Shown: piece by piece, positions 1 through 9,690 of the stretch
How the letters are laid out: every line of letters begins with the position of its first letter
How positions within the stretch are numbered: position 1 is the first letter of the stretch
Origin: Arcobacter sp. F2176
GTDB taxonomy: Bacteria > Campylobacterota > Campylobacteria > Campylobacterales > Arcobacteraceae
NCBI RefSeq assembly: GCF_004116465.1
Contig: NZ_PDJV01000006.1
Span: forward strand, 117,554 to 181,553
Reading direction: 5' to 3'
Length of the DNA: 64,000 bases
Notes under the pieces: model-generated
The model's input: only the letters and a program-made list of their open reading frames with translations
Databases searched by the model: none
What the model was told of the DNA's origin: nothing
Program-made: the position numbers and the translations under genes

Positions 1-256
1 TAAACTGATTGAATTTTTCATAAATAAAAATCCATCTTGCCCCATGTTTTGTTATCTCTTCTTTTGTTCCTGTCCATGTTGCATCAAAAATCATCCAATT
101 TAACAATGGTGGAATAATATAATAAAGTAAAACAAGAGATAAAATAGTTAGAATCGAACTAATTGGTGATGGGAAAAGATTTTCTTTTATCCACTTAATA
201 GGTCCACTTATTCCTAAAGGAGCGGGTCTTGTTTCTAGTTTTTCATAAATTGCCAT
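1..256 (-). CDS. aapM: Amino-acid ABC transporter permease, AapM-like (partial, N-terminus only)
   Basis: This is the first 85 codons of a gene that runs off the left edge. The product starts MAIYEKLETRPAPLGISGP and has one hydrophobic stretch around residues 30-50, as in the N-terminus of AapM/BztC inner-membrane permeases. Its ATG overlaps the stop of the aapQ-like gene upstream by one base (TAATG), so the two permeases are translationally coupled. An AGGAGA ribosome site lies at 260-265. The family is inferred mainly from the AapJ and AapQ neighbours, because the transport domain lies outside the window. Confidence 0.75.
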   Translation of the reverse strand, partial: MAIYEKLETRPAPLGISGPIKWIKENLFPSPISSILTILSLVLLYYIIPPLLNWMIFDATWTGTKEEITKHGARWIFIYEKFNQF

Positions 257-1437
257 TATCTCTCCTTTATTTGTATTTTTGCATTAATAACATTCATTAT
301 AATAGAAATGAATATACTAATTGATAAATACACAGCCATTGTCATTAAAATTATTTCTATGGCTTGACCAACTTGATTTAATGCAGTTCCTGCAAATAAT
401 GTTACAAGTTCTGGGTATCCAATTGCAGTTGCAAGAGATGAATTTTTCATTAAATTTAAATATTGATTAATAACAGGAGGAATAATAACTCTTAGTGCTT
501 GAGGAAGAATAACTCTTCTTAAAATAATATGGTTTTTTAATCCTAATGCATTTGCAGCTTCTTTTTGTCCTTTTGGCACAGCTTCTATACCTGCTCTTAC
601 AGCTTCCGCTATATAAGTTGCTGGATAAATACTTAATGCAAAAGATAAAGCTAAAAGTTCAGGAGTCATTGTCCAACCACCTACAAAGTTAAAGCCTTTA
701 AGTTGTGAATATTCAAGTGATGCAGGTGAACCACTAATAAAGTAAACTAAAATAGGTCCTGCAATTAAGATAATTAAAGAAGTCCAAAAAACTGGAAATT
801 CTTCTCCTGTTTCATCATGTTTCTTTTTTGCCCATTTTGCAAGATAAACAACACCTGCAATGGCAATAAAAAATGCAATAATAACAGAAATAAAGCCACT
901 TTCTAAAATAGGTCTAGGGATATATAATCCTCTATTGTTTAAGAAAAATGCATCCATATAAGACATTGATTGTCGAGGACCTGGGAGTGCGGCTAATACA
1001 ACATTATACCAAAATAGTATTTGTAAGAGTATTGGAATATTTCTAAATGTCTCTACATATACTAAACAAAGTTTAGAAATCATAAAGTTCTTTGATAATC
1101 TACCAATTCCAACTAATAGTCCAATTACTGAAGAAAAGAATATACCAATACCTGATACTAAGAGTGTATTTAATATTCCAATTACAAATACTCTTGCATA
1201 AGTATCTGATTCTGTATAAGAAATTAGTGTTGATATGATACCAAATCCAGCTTCATTACCTAAAAAGTCAAATCCTGTATTAATCCCACGTTTTTCGATG
1301 TTAACAAACATATTGTGTAAAACATAATATGTAAATAAAAATATCATTGTTAAAGCTAATATTTGATAAATAATTGCTCTAATCTTTGGATTATTGTAAA
1401 AAGCGACGCCTTTTACTATTTTTTTGTGTTCTTTCAT
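256..1437 (-). CDS. aapQ: General L-amino-acid ABC transporter permease, AapQ-like
   Basis: This inner-membrane permease of 393 aa should form a heterodimeric channel with the AapM-like protein to import polar amino acids delivered by the AapJ-like binding protein. Its length fits AapQ/BztB, which carry a long insertion between the first membrane segments, and exceeds ordinary HisM/GlnP permeases of about 220 aa. An N-terminal membrane helix at about 23-42 is followed by a permease segment from about 84. The cytoplasmic EAA loop (EAVRAGIEAVPKGQKEAANALGL) lies near residues 282-304 and contacts the ATPase. Downstream of aapJ, with a hairpin between them that probably lowers permease expression. 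The ATPase (AapP) is not in the window. Confidence 0.85.
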   Translation of the reverse strand: MKEHKKIVKGVAFYNNPKIRAIIYQILALTMIFLFTYYVLHNMFVNIEKRGINTGFDFLGNEAGFGIISTLISYTESDTYARVFVIGILNTLLVSGIGIFFSSVIGLLVGIGRLSKNFMISKLCLVYVETFRNIPILLQILFWYNVVLAALPGPRQSMSYMDAFFLNNRGLYIPRPILESGFISVIIAFFIAIAGVVYLAKWAKKKHDETGEEFPVFWTSLIILIAGPILVYFISGSPASLEYSQLKGFNFVGGWTMTPELLALSFALSIYPATYIAEAVRAGIEAVPKGQKEAANALGLKNHIILRRVILPQALRVIIPPVINQYLNLMKNSSLATAIGYPELVTLFAGTALNQVGQAIEIILMTMAVYLSISIFISIIMNVINAKIQIKER

Positions 1438-1454
1438 TCTTTCACCTTATAATT

Positions 1455-1487
1455 AAAAAAGGGGAAGTTATTCTTCCCCTCTTTTTT
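1455..1487 (-). terminator. Hairpin between aapJ and aapQ, likely partial terminator
   Basis: A 7-bp GC-rich stem (GGGGAAG 1461-1467, CTTCCCC 1473-1479) with a TTATT loop is followed by a T-run on the minus strand. It sits in the gap between the binding-protein gene and the permeases. Such intercistronic hairpins commonly let some transcripts stop after the binding protein, which is needed in excess. Confidence 0.7.
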
Positions 1488-1520
1488 TATTAAATAATTT
1501 TTGTAAATAGTTTACTTAGA

Positions 1521-2537
1521 TTATCTAATAGGTGCTCCATATTGAAGACCACCATCTTTCCAAAGTTTATTTAATCCTCTTTCAATTTTTAAAGGAGAAT
1601 CTTTACCAACATTTCTATCAAATGATTCACCATAATTTCCAACTTGTTTGATTACATTGTATGCCCATTTTGGATCTAACCCAAGATTTTTACCAATATC
1701 ACCAGTTACTCCAAGAAGTCTTTGGATATTTGGATTTGGACTTTTTAACATTTCATCTACATTTTTAGAATTAACACCTAAATCTTCTGCATTTAACATT
1801 GCAATTTCAGTCCATTTTACGATGTTAAACCATTTGTCATCACCTTGTCTTACAACAGGGCCTAAAGGCTCTTTTGAAATAATTTCAGGAAGTACAATTG
1901 CTGAATTTGGGTCTTTTAATTGAGTTCTTAATGAATATAATTGAGAAGCATCAGAAGTTAAAGCATCACATCTTCCTTCTTCAAAACCTTGAATTGATTG
2001 TGCTGATGTATCATATGTAATTGGAGTATAATCCATTTTATTTGCTTTAAAGTAATCTGTTAAGTTAAGCTCAGTTGTAGTTCCAGCTTGGATACAAAAA
2101 GTTGCTCCACTTAATTCTTTTGCAGATTTAACACCCAATTTTTTTGATACTAAGAAACCTTGACCATCATAGTAATTTACACCTGTAAAGTTTAAACCTA
2201 ATGAAGTATCTCTTGTAGCTGTCCAAGTTGTATTTCTAGCTAGTACATCAATTTCACCACTTTGTAGGGCAGTAAATCTCTCTTTTGCATTTAAATGAGC
2301 ATATTTAACTTTTGATGCATCCCCTAAAACAGCAGCAGCAACTGCTCTACAAACATCAACATCAATACCTTTCCAAACCCCATCTGAATCAGGAGCAGCA
2401 AAACCTGGAAGCCCTGTGTTTAGTCCACAACTTAATTTCCCATTTTTCATAGTTGTATCTAATGTATCAGCAGATGATACAGTCGATGCAATCGCTAGCG
2501 CAGCTATACTTAAAGATAGTGTCTTTAATAGTTTCAT
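1521..2537 (-). CDS. aapJ: General L-amino-acid ABC transporter substrate-binding protein, AapJ-like
   Basis: This periplasmic binding protein of 338 aa captures amino acids for the AapQM permease. A signal peptide (residues 1 to about 23, ending SSA) precedes the mature protein. The N-terminal signature NTGLPGFAAPDSDGVWKGID, then DVDVCRAVAAA, is typical of the AapJ/BztA subfamily of SBP_bac_3 proteins, and the 338-aa length fits. AGGATT precedes the ATG. The 208-bp upstream gap holds the promoter and a small palindrome at 2583-2597. The exact amino-acid range cannot be read from the sequence. Confidence 0.88.
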   Translation of the reverse strand: MKLLKTLSLSIAALAIASTVSSADTLDTTMKNGKLSCGLNTGLPGFAAPDSDGVWKGIDVDVCRAVAAAVLGDASKVKYAHLNAKERFTALQSGEIDVLARNTTWTATRDTSLGLNFTGVNYYDGQGFLVSKKLGVKSAKELSGATFCIQAGTTTELNLTDYFKANKMDYTPITYDTSAQSIQGFEEGRCDALTSDASQLYSLRTQLKDPNSAIVLPEIISKEPLGPVVRQGDDKWFNIVKWTEIAMLNAEDLGVNSKNVDEMLKSPNPNIQRLLGVTGDIGKNLGLDPKWAYNVIKQVGNYGESFDRNVGKDSPLKIERGLNKLWKDGGLQYGAPIR

Positions 2538-2582
2538 TTCTAATCCTTTTGTTTAGTGTAAATTGAAATTTAATTCATAGAA

Positions 2583-2597
2583 AATTCTACTAGAATT
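2583..2597. promoter_or_regulatory. 15-bp palindrome upstream of aapJ
   Basis: AATTCTA-C-TAGAATT is a perfect palindrome with 7-bp arms, 46-60 bp upstream of the aapJ start, where an operator would be expected. No regulator gene is adjacent, so the partner is unknown. It could also be chance in AT-rich DNA. Confidence 0.3.
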
Positions 2598-2726
2598 GCA
2601 TAGCAAAAGAGTAGCAGAGCTGTATATTTTTTAACCACTTTTAATAAATTGATAGCTTTTTTAATTTTATTTAAAAATAAATTTGTGTGTGAGATAGTTT
2701 TTTCAGTAATTTTGATAGAGGAATAA

Positions 2727-2759
2727 AAGATAAAAAGTAGTAAATTTACTTTTTATCTT
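2727..2759 (-). terminator. Terminator of the nap operon
   Basis: The 13-bp arms (2727-2739 and 2747-2759) pair perfectly around a 7-nt loop and overlap the last codons of napD. On the minus strand the stem ends in a T-rich run. It closes the nap transcription unit before the aap operon. Confidence 0.6.
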
Positions 2760-3129
2760 CTAGATGTTTTGAGAAACTATATAAGTCTTTTTTCTTTAAA
2801 TCTCCATTATAAACAATTTTTCTTGGATCAACATTATCATCTTTTAACATACTTGGAACAGCATCTGAGTTATTTAATACTTTTATATTTTCATCAAGTT
2901 CATCTTCACTATAAGCCATTTGCATATCAGCACTCATAACATTAGGAATTGCCTCTATTATTCTTAACTTTTCTAATTCTTCTTTAACGCTACTTCCTTC
3001 AATAGTGATGATAACTCTTCCTTTTTCATCATTCATATGGTAATCACAAGCTTTGCAGTTTTTTAAATCCTCTATAACTTGGTCTAAATGTTTTGGTAGT
3101 GTTTGAACTACTATACTTGAAATGTTCAT
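2746..3129 (-). CDS. napD: NapD, chaperone for NapA maturation
   Basis: NapD is a small cytoplasmic protein that binds the twin-arginine signal of NapA and holds back export until the molybdenum cofactor is inserted. The first 80 or so residues match the family (MNISSIVVQTLPKHLDQV start, then an EGSS segment near 43-46). At 127 aa it is longer than E. coli NapD (87 aa); the extra charged C-terminal tail of about 45 residues is of unknown role. It is the last gene of the operon, one base after napL, which is its usual Campylobacterota position. Confidence 0.85.
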   Translation of the reverse strand: MNISSIVVQTLPKHLDQVIEDLKNCKACDYHMNDEKGRVIITIEGSSVKEELEKLRIIEAIPNVMSADMQMAYSEDELDENIKVLNNSDAVPSMLKDDNVDPRKIVYNGDLKKKDLYSFSKHLEDKK

Positions 3130-3130
3130 A

Positions 3131-4081
3131 TTATTCCTTTATTTTGTAATAGTTTATTTTGTCATTGTCACTGGCAACTAAAATTTCATTGTTATTTATA
3201 AATAAAATTTTAGTAAGTGTCATTTTATTCTCTTTTAATTGACATAAATCTTTTTTTGATGAAGTATCAAAAATAGTTACATCATTGTTTTCGTTTGATG
3301 AATAAGCGGCTAGGGTTGCTTTTGAATTTAAAGCACAAGAATAAATTAAAAAACTTGATTCTTTATAAAATGCATCATTTTTTGAGTAAAATACAACTCT
3401 TCTATCTTGTCCAGCAGTTAAAATTTTCCCATTTTTGAAATCAACTTGAAAGACATTGTCCAAATTTTTACCTTTGTATGTTTTCAGTAAATTCCCTGTT
3501 TGAACATCACATAATTTTAAATTTCCGCTTTCATCTGCAATTATAATCTTTTTTTTATTTTCATTTAGTGCAAAATAAGAAAATTTTGATTGGCTCATTT
3601 GTTTATTGTATATAATTTTTTTTTCATTTATATTATATAAGAGTAATTCATTACTTAAAAGTGAAAATATAATTTCATTTTCATTTATAAATTTAGCTTG
3701 TGCAATAAATAAATGTTTTGTATCCGGAACAATAGTACTTAACTTTCCATTTTCATAAATATCAATTTTTCTTGCCCCTTTTTCTCCTTGAGATAAAATT
3801 AAAATTTTATTTTTTAATACATCAATTGAGTATATTTTACTGTCATTAGTTTCTCCTATAAAATCTTTTACTTGAGGAATTGTAATATTTGAAATTAATT
3901 TGAAATCTTTTAAGTTAAAGATGTTTATTCTTCCAGCACTTGTTGAAACAAATAACTTATTATCATTTATAACTAAATCAGTTGCTCCTGCACTTATGTT
4001 CACTATTTTTGTTGGCATTATTTCATTTGCATTTAAAAAAGATATCATAAAAAGTATAAGTAAAATTTTTACAGTATTCAT
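3131..4081 (-). CDS. napL: NapL, WD40-like periplasmic protein of the nap operon
   Basis: The product (316 aa) has an N-terminal signal (MNTVKILLILFMISFLNANE) and then beta-rich repeats resembling WD40/beta-propeller blades, e.g. GKILTAGQDRRVVFYSK. NapL is peculiar to Campylobacterota nap operons and its role is not well defined; it may help NapA activity or assembly. I chose the ATG at 4081 because it lies 2 bp after the napF stop, follows AGGATA and begins the signal peptide. An upstream in-frame start at 4144 would put 21 residues inside napF. Confidence 0.82.
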   Translation of the reverse strand: MNTVKILLILFMISFLNANEIMPTKIVNISAGATDLVINDNKLFVSTSAGRINIFNLKDFKLISNITIPQVKDFIGETNDSKIYSIDVLKNKILILSQGEKGARKIDIYENGKLSTIVPDTKHLFIAQAKFINENEIIFSLLSNELLLYNINEKKIIYNKQMSQSKFSYFALNENKKKIIIADESGNLKLCDVQTGNLLKTYKGKNLDNVFQVDFKNGKILTAGQDRRVVFYSKNDAFYKESSFLIYSCALNSKATLAAYSSNENNDVTIFDTSSKKDLCQLKENKMTLTKILFINNNEILVASDNDKINYYKIKE

Positions 4082-4083
4082 TC

Positions 4084-4560
4084 TTATCCTATCTTTATCG
4101 CATTTGTTGGGCAAACTTTTAAACAAAATCCACAAGAGGTACAATTTTCACTTATCTGTGGTCGAAACATTCCTAAAAATTTTATAGCATCATCAAGGCA
4201 AGGGTCTTTGCAAGAAAAACACATGGTTTGATTCCAACTTAGACATTCTAAAATATTTATTTCTATTTTTGCAGATATATTTTTTTTATATTCAAGTTTT
4301 AAAACTTCGCTTGGGCAAACTTTTACACACTCATCACAAAAAGTACATCCACTATTTGTAAAATCTAGTTTTGGAGTTTTGTCTTTTTGTATTACTATTA
4401 TATTTACTTCACAAGAGTTAGCACACAATCCTTCACATTTGATACACTCACTTAAAAAGAGTGCTTCATTATTATAATATGGTGGACGAATTACTTTCTC
4501 TTGCTTTTCATTATTTTTAAATGATGAAGCAAGAGAGCTAAATAGCTCTCTTCTTTTCAT
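4084..4560 (-). CDS. napF: NapF, iron-sulfur protein of the nap operon
   Basis: NapF (158 aa) is a cytoplasmic ferredoxin-like protein thought to act in NapA maturation or electron supply. Several cysteine clusters are visible: CIKCEGLCANSC near residue 38, CTFCDECVKVCP near 72, CFSCKDPC near 114 and CTSCGFCLKVCP near 140. The C-terminal pair is a classic 2x[4Fe-4S] pattern. The start MKRRELFSSLASSF is the usual NapF N-terminus. It lies between napB and napL. Confidence 0.85.
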   Translation of the reverse strand: MKRRELFSSLASSFKNNEKQEKVIRPPYYNNEALFLSECIKCEGLCANSCEVNIIVIQKDKTPKLDFTNSGCTFCDECVKVCPSEVLKLEYKKNISAKIEINILECLSWNQTMCFSCKDPCLDDAIKFLGMFRPQISENCTSCGFCLKVCPTNAIKIG

Positions 4561-4563
4561 AAT

Positions 4564-5172
4564 TTATTTTACACCTTCATCTATATTTTTGATTAAATTT
4601 GATGAGTTTTTTTCACCGCTTTCTCTAAAATCAGCTTTGAAATTATTTCCTACAATTAATTTTGTCTCTGATTGAGGTGCATGACATTGACTACAGTTAA
4701 ATCTTGCCCCTGCCAAATGTCCTAAACTCTTTTGTTCTGGAAGTTTTAAGTCACTTGTATTTACAATCATTTTACCATCTTTTACAATTCTACCATTTTC
4801 AGATAAAGAAGTTTTCGGTCTAAAATCTGTAAGGTGTGTTTTTGGTACAGGAACTGCTCCCATTGATTCTGCAATTGCTGGATCATGACACATAATACAT
4901 TGATTATTATCTATAGTTATTGGTAACATTCCTTCAACATCATGGGGAATCATTGGTGGAGCATTTTCAAATGCTCTATCAATTTTTGTTGATGTTCCAG
5001 CTGCTGCTTTAGCATAATCTGTTTTATCTGGAACAATACTCTTTTCAGTATAAATATCTACTTTTCTTAAGCCTAAAGACTCTTCTGAATAAGTTTTTTG
5101 AGCAATAGCACAACCTGTAACAAATATTGCAGTTATTGTTGCTAATCCTAAAGTTATTTTAGTAATTTTCAT
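4564..5172 (-). CDS. napB: NapB, dihaem cytochrome c subunit of nitrate reductase
   Basis: NapB passes electrons from the NapGH module to NapA in the periplasm. Two haem c sites are visible, CIMCH at 92-96 and CSQCH at 160-164, with conserved distal histidines upstream. At 202 aa it is near family length. The N-terminus ends IFVTGC at residues 16-21, which fits a lipobox, so this copy could be lipid-anchored rather than soluble. It follows napH by 9 bp. Confidence 0.92.
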   Translation of the reverse strand: MKITKITLGLATITAIFVTGCAIAQKTYSEESLGLRKVDIYTEKSIVPDKTDYAKAAAGTSTKIDRAFENAPPMIPHDVEGMLPITIDNNQCIMCHDPAIAESMGAVPVPKTHLTDFRPKTSLSENGRIVKDGKMIVNTSDLKLPEQKSLGHLAGARFNCSQCHAPQSETKLIVGNNFKADFRESGEKNSSNLIKNIDEGVK

Positions 5173-5181
5173 TTTTTTCTC

Positions 5182-5997
5182 CTATTTTTTTGCTAATCTA
5201 TTAATTATTGAAAAATTTAAAGCATCATCTTCACAAACTTCAATACATCTAGCACAATTAGTACACTCTCCTGAAAGAACAGGGATTGACTCTTTTCCTA
5301 TCATTGACAAAACTTGGTTCTCATGACATACTTCTTTGCACTTCATACATTCAGTACATTTAACATGATTATGAGTAACTCTTAAAAAGCTATATTTTCC
5401 TACAAGTGAATAAAATCCACCTAAAGGACAAATATGACCACACCATCCATTTTTTAAAACAAAAAGATCAAAAAGGAAAATGATAAGCATTGCAGCCCAG
5501 CCAAATCCAAGACCAAAAACTAAACCTCTATGAACCATAGATATAGGTGAAATGAATTCAAAAGCACTTACACCTAAGATAGTTGATAGTATTAAACTTA
5601 GAGCTAAAACCCAATATCTCATATTTCTACTAGCTGGTTGTTTTTTTTGTACAGTGTCAAATCTTAATTTTCTTCTAATAAATGAACTTAAATCAGTTAT
5701 TATATTAACAGGGCATACCCATGAACAAAAAACTCTTCCTCCAATAAAAAAATAAAATAGTGTTATTATTGATGCACCTACAATTATATTTATTGATACT
5801 AACGCACCTGCAAAGAGCATTTGTAAAACAGCAAATGGATCACTTAAAGGAATTGTTTCAAATAATAATGATGAACTTAAATTCCCTTGTAAAATTGTTA
5901 TTCCATAAATATTTGCAAAGATATACAAAGTCATAATTGATATTTGACTTACTCTTCTTAAAATAAGATATCGGTTTTTTAAAAGTAAATTAGTCAT
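5182..5997 (-). CDS. napH: NapH, membrane quinol-oxidising iron-sulfur protein
   Basis: NapH (271 aa) is an inner-membrane protein with about four helices. With NapG it replaces NapC as the menaquinol dehydrogenase that feeds NapB in Campylobacterota. The N-terminal half has two CX3CP motifs (CSWVCP and CGHICP) at the membrane face. The C-terminus holds two ferredoxin clusters, CTECMKCKEVC and CTNCARCIEVC. Its start overlaps the end of napG by 8 bp, consistent with coupled synthesis of the pair. Confidence 0.92.
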   Translation of the reverse strand: MTNLLLKNRYLILRRVSQISIMTLYIFANIYGITILQGNLSSSLLFETIPLSDPFAVLQMLFAGALVSINIIVGASIITLFYFFIGGRVFCSWVCPVNIITDLSSFIRRKLRFDTVQKKQPASRNMRYWVLALSLILSTILGVSAFEFISPISMVHRGLVFGLGFGWAAMLIIFLFDLFVLKNGWCGHICPLGGFYSLVGKYSFLRVTHNHVKCTECMKCKEVCHENQVLSMIGKESIPVLSGECTNCARCIEVCEDDALNFSIINRLAKK

Positions 5998-6772
5998 CTA
6001 ATAAATCTCCCATATCATTTAAAGAATCAATTGCTTTATCTTTACTTATCTTTGTTGTTGTTTTAATCTCTTTTGCATTTTTAACTCTTTTTTGGTCTTT
6101 TTCATCCCAACCTTTTACATAATAATCGCCGGCTTTTCCTAAGGCAATTTCTTTAGGTAAGACAAAAATTGAAGCTTTTTGTGTAACACATGCTCTTTCA
6201 CACAATCCACATCCAGTACAAACATCTGTATGAACAACAGGTTTCATAAAAGAGTGTTTTCCTGTTCTTTGATTTTTTTCATATTCAATAGTAATAGCTT
6301 GACCTAATATTGGACAAGCTCTATAACATGCATCACATTGTATACCCCAAAAAGCAATACAACTTTGGTTATCAATAACAGCAACTCCCATATTTGCACT
6401 GTTGATATCAAGTTTTCCATTTGTACTAACTAACTTTTCATCTAAGGCATTAGTTGGACAAACAGGAACACATGGAATATCAATACACATATAACATGGT
6501 ATTTCCCTTGGAGTAAAAAATGGTGTTCCAAGGGGCTTATTATCACCTGGTTTTGCTAATTTTAAAGTATCAAAAGGACAGGCTTCAACACACAAACCAC
6601 ATTTAATACAGGTTGATAAAAAATCTTTTTCATTTAAAGCACCAGGTGGTCTAAGTATTAATTTAGAGGCAGTTACTTCATCAACATAAGCACTCCAAAT
6701 AAGACCACTAAGAGCTACAAGACCTACTGTTCTTGCACTTTTTAAAAGAAATTCTCTTCTATCATTATTCAT
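5990..6772 (-). CDS. napG: NapG, periplasmic ferredoxin-type protein
   Basis: NapG (260 aa) carries four [4Fe-4S] cysteine groups: CIKCGLCVEACP, CYMCIDIPCVPVCP, CIAFWGIQCDACYRACP and CTGCGLCERAC. A twin-arginine signal (DRREFLLKS, residues 4-12) followed by a hydrophobic stretch shows export in folded form through Tat. It couples NapH to NapB. The gene begins 11 bp after napA. Confidence 0.92.
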   Translation of the reverse strand: MNNDRREFLLKSARTVGLVALSGLIWSAYVDEVTASKLILRPPGALNEKDFLSTCIKCGLCVEACPFDTLKLAKPGDNKPLGTPFFTPREIPCYMCIDIPCVPVCPTNALDEKLVSTNGKLDINSANMGVAVIDNQSCIAFWGIQCDACYRACPILGQAITIEYEKNQRTGKHSFMKPVVHTDVCTGCGLCERACVTQKASIFVLPKEIALGKAGDYYVKGWDEKDQKRVKNAKEIKTTTKISKDKAIDSLNDMGDLLDD

Positions 6773-6783
6773 TTTTTCTTCTT

Positions 6784-9606
6784 TTATGCTTTATAAATTT
6801 TTACAGCACATTTTTTATAATCTGTTTGTTTTGACATTGGACAAGTTGCATCCAAACAAACTTTATTAATAAATACTTTTTCATCAAACCATGGAACAAA
6901 AACCAAACCTCTTGAAGGTCTATTTCTACCTCTTGTCTCAATTCTAGCTTTTACTTTTCCTCTTCTTGATTCAACCCAAGCTAATTCACCTTGTTTTACA
7001 TCATATTTTTTAGCATCAACAGGATGCATATAACATAAGGCTTCTGGTACTGCTCTAAATAATTCTGGAACTCTCATAGTCATTGTTCCTGAGTGCCAAT
7101 GTTCTAAAACTCTTCCTGTACACATCCATACTGGATACTCTTCATTTGGTATTTCTGGTGCATCCATATAAGGTCTTGCAAATATTTTTGCTTTATTAAT
7201 TAAAGGTTTTTTCTCTTTATTTGTAATACCTTGTAAATCTCCAAATGGAAGTGCTTTTGCAAGTTTTCCATAAAAAGCGTGAGAATTATTTGTACCTGCT
7301 TCTTTTACTGCATGTGCTGCATATGGGTCATATTTAACATTAAATCTCCATTGTGTTTCTTTCCCATCTACAACTGGCCATTTAAGTCCTCTTACTTTGT
7401 GATAAGTATCAAAATCAGCTAAATCATGTCCATGACCTCTACCAAAACTAGCATACTCTTCAAATAAATATTTTTGAACAAAGAATCCATATCCTTCAAA
7501 TACTTTTCCATCACTTCCTACAACATTTCTCTTATCTCCAAATACTTCAGAGTTATCAAATCCTGCTTGAACTGGGTCTTCTAAATCAGCTTTATAAGAT
7601 TTCGCTTTTTCATTGGCAAATAAAATTTCATACATAGTTGTATTTTCATCATAACCCATTTTTTTAGCTTCATTTATTACATCTGGAAGTTTTTTCTTAC
7701 CACCAGTACTTAATAATGATTGTTCACCCCATAAGTCTTTTACCGTAAATCTTTTTGATAATTCAAGCCATTGCCAAGTATCACTCATAGCATCACCTAC
7801 TGGTAATACTTGTTGTCTCCAATGTTGAGTTCTTCTTTCAGCATTTCCATATGCTCCCCATTTTTCATAAATCATAGCTGATGGTAAAATCAAATCAGAC
7901 ACTTTTGCAGAAATCCCAGGATATCCATCACTTGTAACAATAAAGTTATCCATTTGTCTTGCGGCTTTTATCCAATGAGATGCACTAGCACTATCTTGAT
8001 AAGGGTTACAAACATTAACCCAAGCAAATTTCATAGAACCATCTTCTAAGTCCCTATGAATTTTCATAATGTCTTGATGACCTTTTGGATTTAAAGTACC
8101 TTGAGGAATTCCCCAAACTTTTTCAGCAATACTTCTATGTTTTGGATTTGCTACCATCATATCAGCTGGTAATCTATGTGCAAATGTTCCAACTTCTCTA
8201 GCTGTTCCACAAGCACTTGGTTGTCCTGTAAGTGAAAATGCTCCCGAACCTGGTTTTGCTTGTTTATTTAATAAAAAGTGTACATTATAAGCTAGAGTAT
8301 TTACCCATGAACCTCTTGTATGTTGATTCATTCCCATAGTCCAAAAAGAAACAACTTTTCTATTTTTTTCAATATAAAGATCAGCTAATTCTTTGATTTT
8401 CTTTTTAAAATCTTCATCTGATTCATCAGGATTACCTTTTGAAACTTGTGTAACATAATCAGCAGTATATGGTTCTAAGAATTTTTTATATTCTTCAAAA
8501 GATATTTCCCAATGTTTTAATCCGGCATTTTTGTTAACCATCATATCACCTTCTTTATATCCATAAGGAGCTAAGGCTGGTGCTTCATCTTTTGATACAA
8601 CTTTTTGCATCTCTTTAGAGATAGTTTCCATCTCTTTTTGCGTATATTTACCTTCAACAATTGATTTTTCATCAGATCTTCTCATCCCATAACCCATATT
8701 TACAGGACTTGCTGCAAATACAATATTATTTTTAACAAAATCCCAATCTATAGATTCTGGATTATTATAAACAATTTCCCTTGCTATATAATTCCACAAT
8801 GCTAAGTCTGAATTTGGTTTAAATATAATTTCAGTATCAGCTAAATCTGAGGTTCTATGTCTATAAGTTGATAAATTTATAACTTTTACTTTATCAGGAT
8901 TTGATAATTTTCTATCTGTAACTCTTGACCACAAAATAGGGTGCATTTCTGCCATATTTGAACCCCAAGATACAACTGTATCAGTTAGTTCTATATCATC
9001 ATAACAACCACTTGGCTCATCAATACCAAATGTTTGGTAAAAACCAACAACAGCACTTGCCATACAGTGTCTAGCATTTGGATCAATTGCATTTGATCTA
9101 AAACCAGCTTTCATCATTTTTTGAGCTGCATAACCTTCCATAACTGTATATTGTCCACTTGCAAATATACCAATTCCTTCTGGACCTTTTTCTTTTAGAG
9201 CTTTTTTCATGTGAACTTCCATCTCATCAAATGCTCGTTCCCAAGAAATAGGTGTAAACTCACCATTTTTATCAAATTCACCTTTTTGGTTAACTCTTAA
9301 TAATGGTTGTTTTAATCTATCTGCTCCATACATAATTTTTGCATTGAAGTAACCTTTTATACAATTAAGTCCTCTGTTTACTGGTGCTGCTGGGTCACCT
9401 TTTACTGCAACTATTTTTCCGCCTTTAGTTGCAAGCATAATCCCACAACCTGTACCACAAAATCTACATGCAGCTTTGTCCCATCTCCAGCCACCTTCAG
9501 CTTCATTTGCCTTAGCTTGAAGGGCAGTTGGTACATTCATACCAATAGCTGCTGCTGCACTTGCTGCTGCAGAGCTTTTTAAGAATTCTCTTCTTGATAA
9601 TGTCAT
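6784..9606 (-). CDS. napA: NapA, periplasmic nitrate reductase catalytic subunit
   Basis: NapA reduces nitrate to nitrite in the periplasm using a bis-MGD molybdenum centre and one [4Fe-4S] cluster. The Tat signal SRREFLKSS is at residues 4-12. Cluster ligands are C47, C50, C54 and C82, and the molybdenum-ligating cysteine is C181 within [10 protein letters not shown]. At 940 aa it has the longer form seen in Campylobacterota, against about 830 in E. coli. AAGGAGAT precedes the ATG. It is the first gene of napAGHBFLD and has an FNR-type promoter at 9649-9690. No sign of truncation. Confidence 0.97.
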   Translation of the reverse strand: MTLSRREFLKSSAAASAAAAIGMNVPTALQAKANEAEGGWRWDKAACRFCGTGCGIMLATKGGKIVAVKGDPAAPVNRGLNCIKGYFNAKIMYGADRLKQPLLRVNQKGEFDKNGEFTPISWERAFDEMEVHMKKALKEKGPEGIGIFASGQYTVMEGYAAQKMMKAGFRSNAIDPNARHCMASAVVGFYQTFGIDEPSGCYDDIELTDTVVSWGSNMAEMHPILWSRVTDRKLSNPDKVKVINLSTYRHRTSDLADTEIIFKPNSDLALWNYIAREIVYNNPESIDWDFVKNNIVFAASPVNMGYGMRRSDEKSIVEGKYTQKEMETISKEMQKVVSKDEAPALAPYGYKEGDMMVNKNAGLKHWEISFEEYKKFLEPYTADYVTQVSKGNPDESDEDFKKKIKELADLYIEKNRKVVSFWTMGMNQHTRGSWVNTLAYNVHFLLNKQAKPGSGAFSLTGQPSACGTAREVGTFAHRLPADMMVANPKHRSIAEKVWGIPQGTLNPKGHQDIMKIHRDLEDGSMKFAWVNVCNPYQDSASASHWIKAARQMDNFIVTSDGYPGISAKVSDLILPSAMIYEKWGAYGNAERRTQHWRQQVLPVGDAMSDTWQWLELSKRFTVKDLWGEQSLLSTGGKKKLPDVINEAKKMGYDENTTMYEILFANEKAKSYKADLEDPVQAGFDNSEVFGDKRNVVGSDGKVFEGYGFFVQKYLFEEYASFGRGHGHDLADFDTYHKVRGLKWPVVDGKETQWRFNVKYDPYAAHAVKEAGTNNSHAFYGKLAKALPFGDLQGITNKEKKPLINKAKIFARPYMDAPEIPNEEYPVWMCTGRVLEHWHSGTMTMRVPELFRAVPEALCYMHPVDAKKYDVKQGELAWVESRRGKVKARIETRGRNRPSRGLVFVPWFDEKVFINKVCLDATCPMSKQTDYKKCAVKIYKA

Positions 9607-9648
9607 TTTATCTCCTTTGAAAAGTTTAAGTCAATTTCTAACTTCCTA

Positions 9649-9690
9649 ATTCTAACCGTTAAAATTAACATAATCCTTGACTCTAATCAA
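9649..9690 (-). promoter_or_regulatory. nap promoter with FNR/CRP-family dyad
   Basis: TTGAC-TCTA-ATCAA at 9677-9690 differs from the FNR consensus TTGAT-N4-ATCAA by one base. On the minus strand a -10-like TAGAAT lies at 9649-9654, with 32 bp between the two centres. This matches a class II promoter in which the activator sits at -41.5. The predicted start is near 9642. The regulator is probably a Crp/Fnr protein, possibly the one encoded at 12989-13654. Confidence 0.65.

Noticed and set aside
3900..4187. Plus-strand open frame of 95 codons across the napF/napL junction
   Set aside because: It is antisense to two well-supported nap genes and has no recognisable domain.
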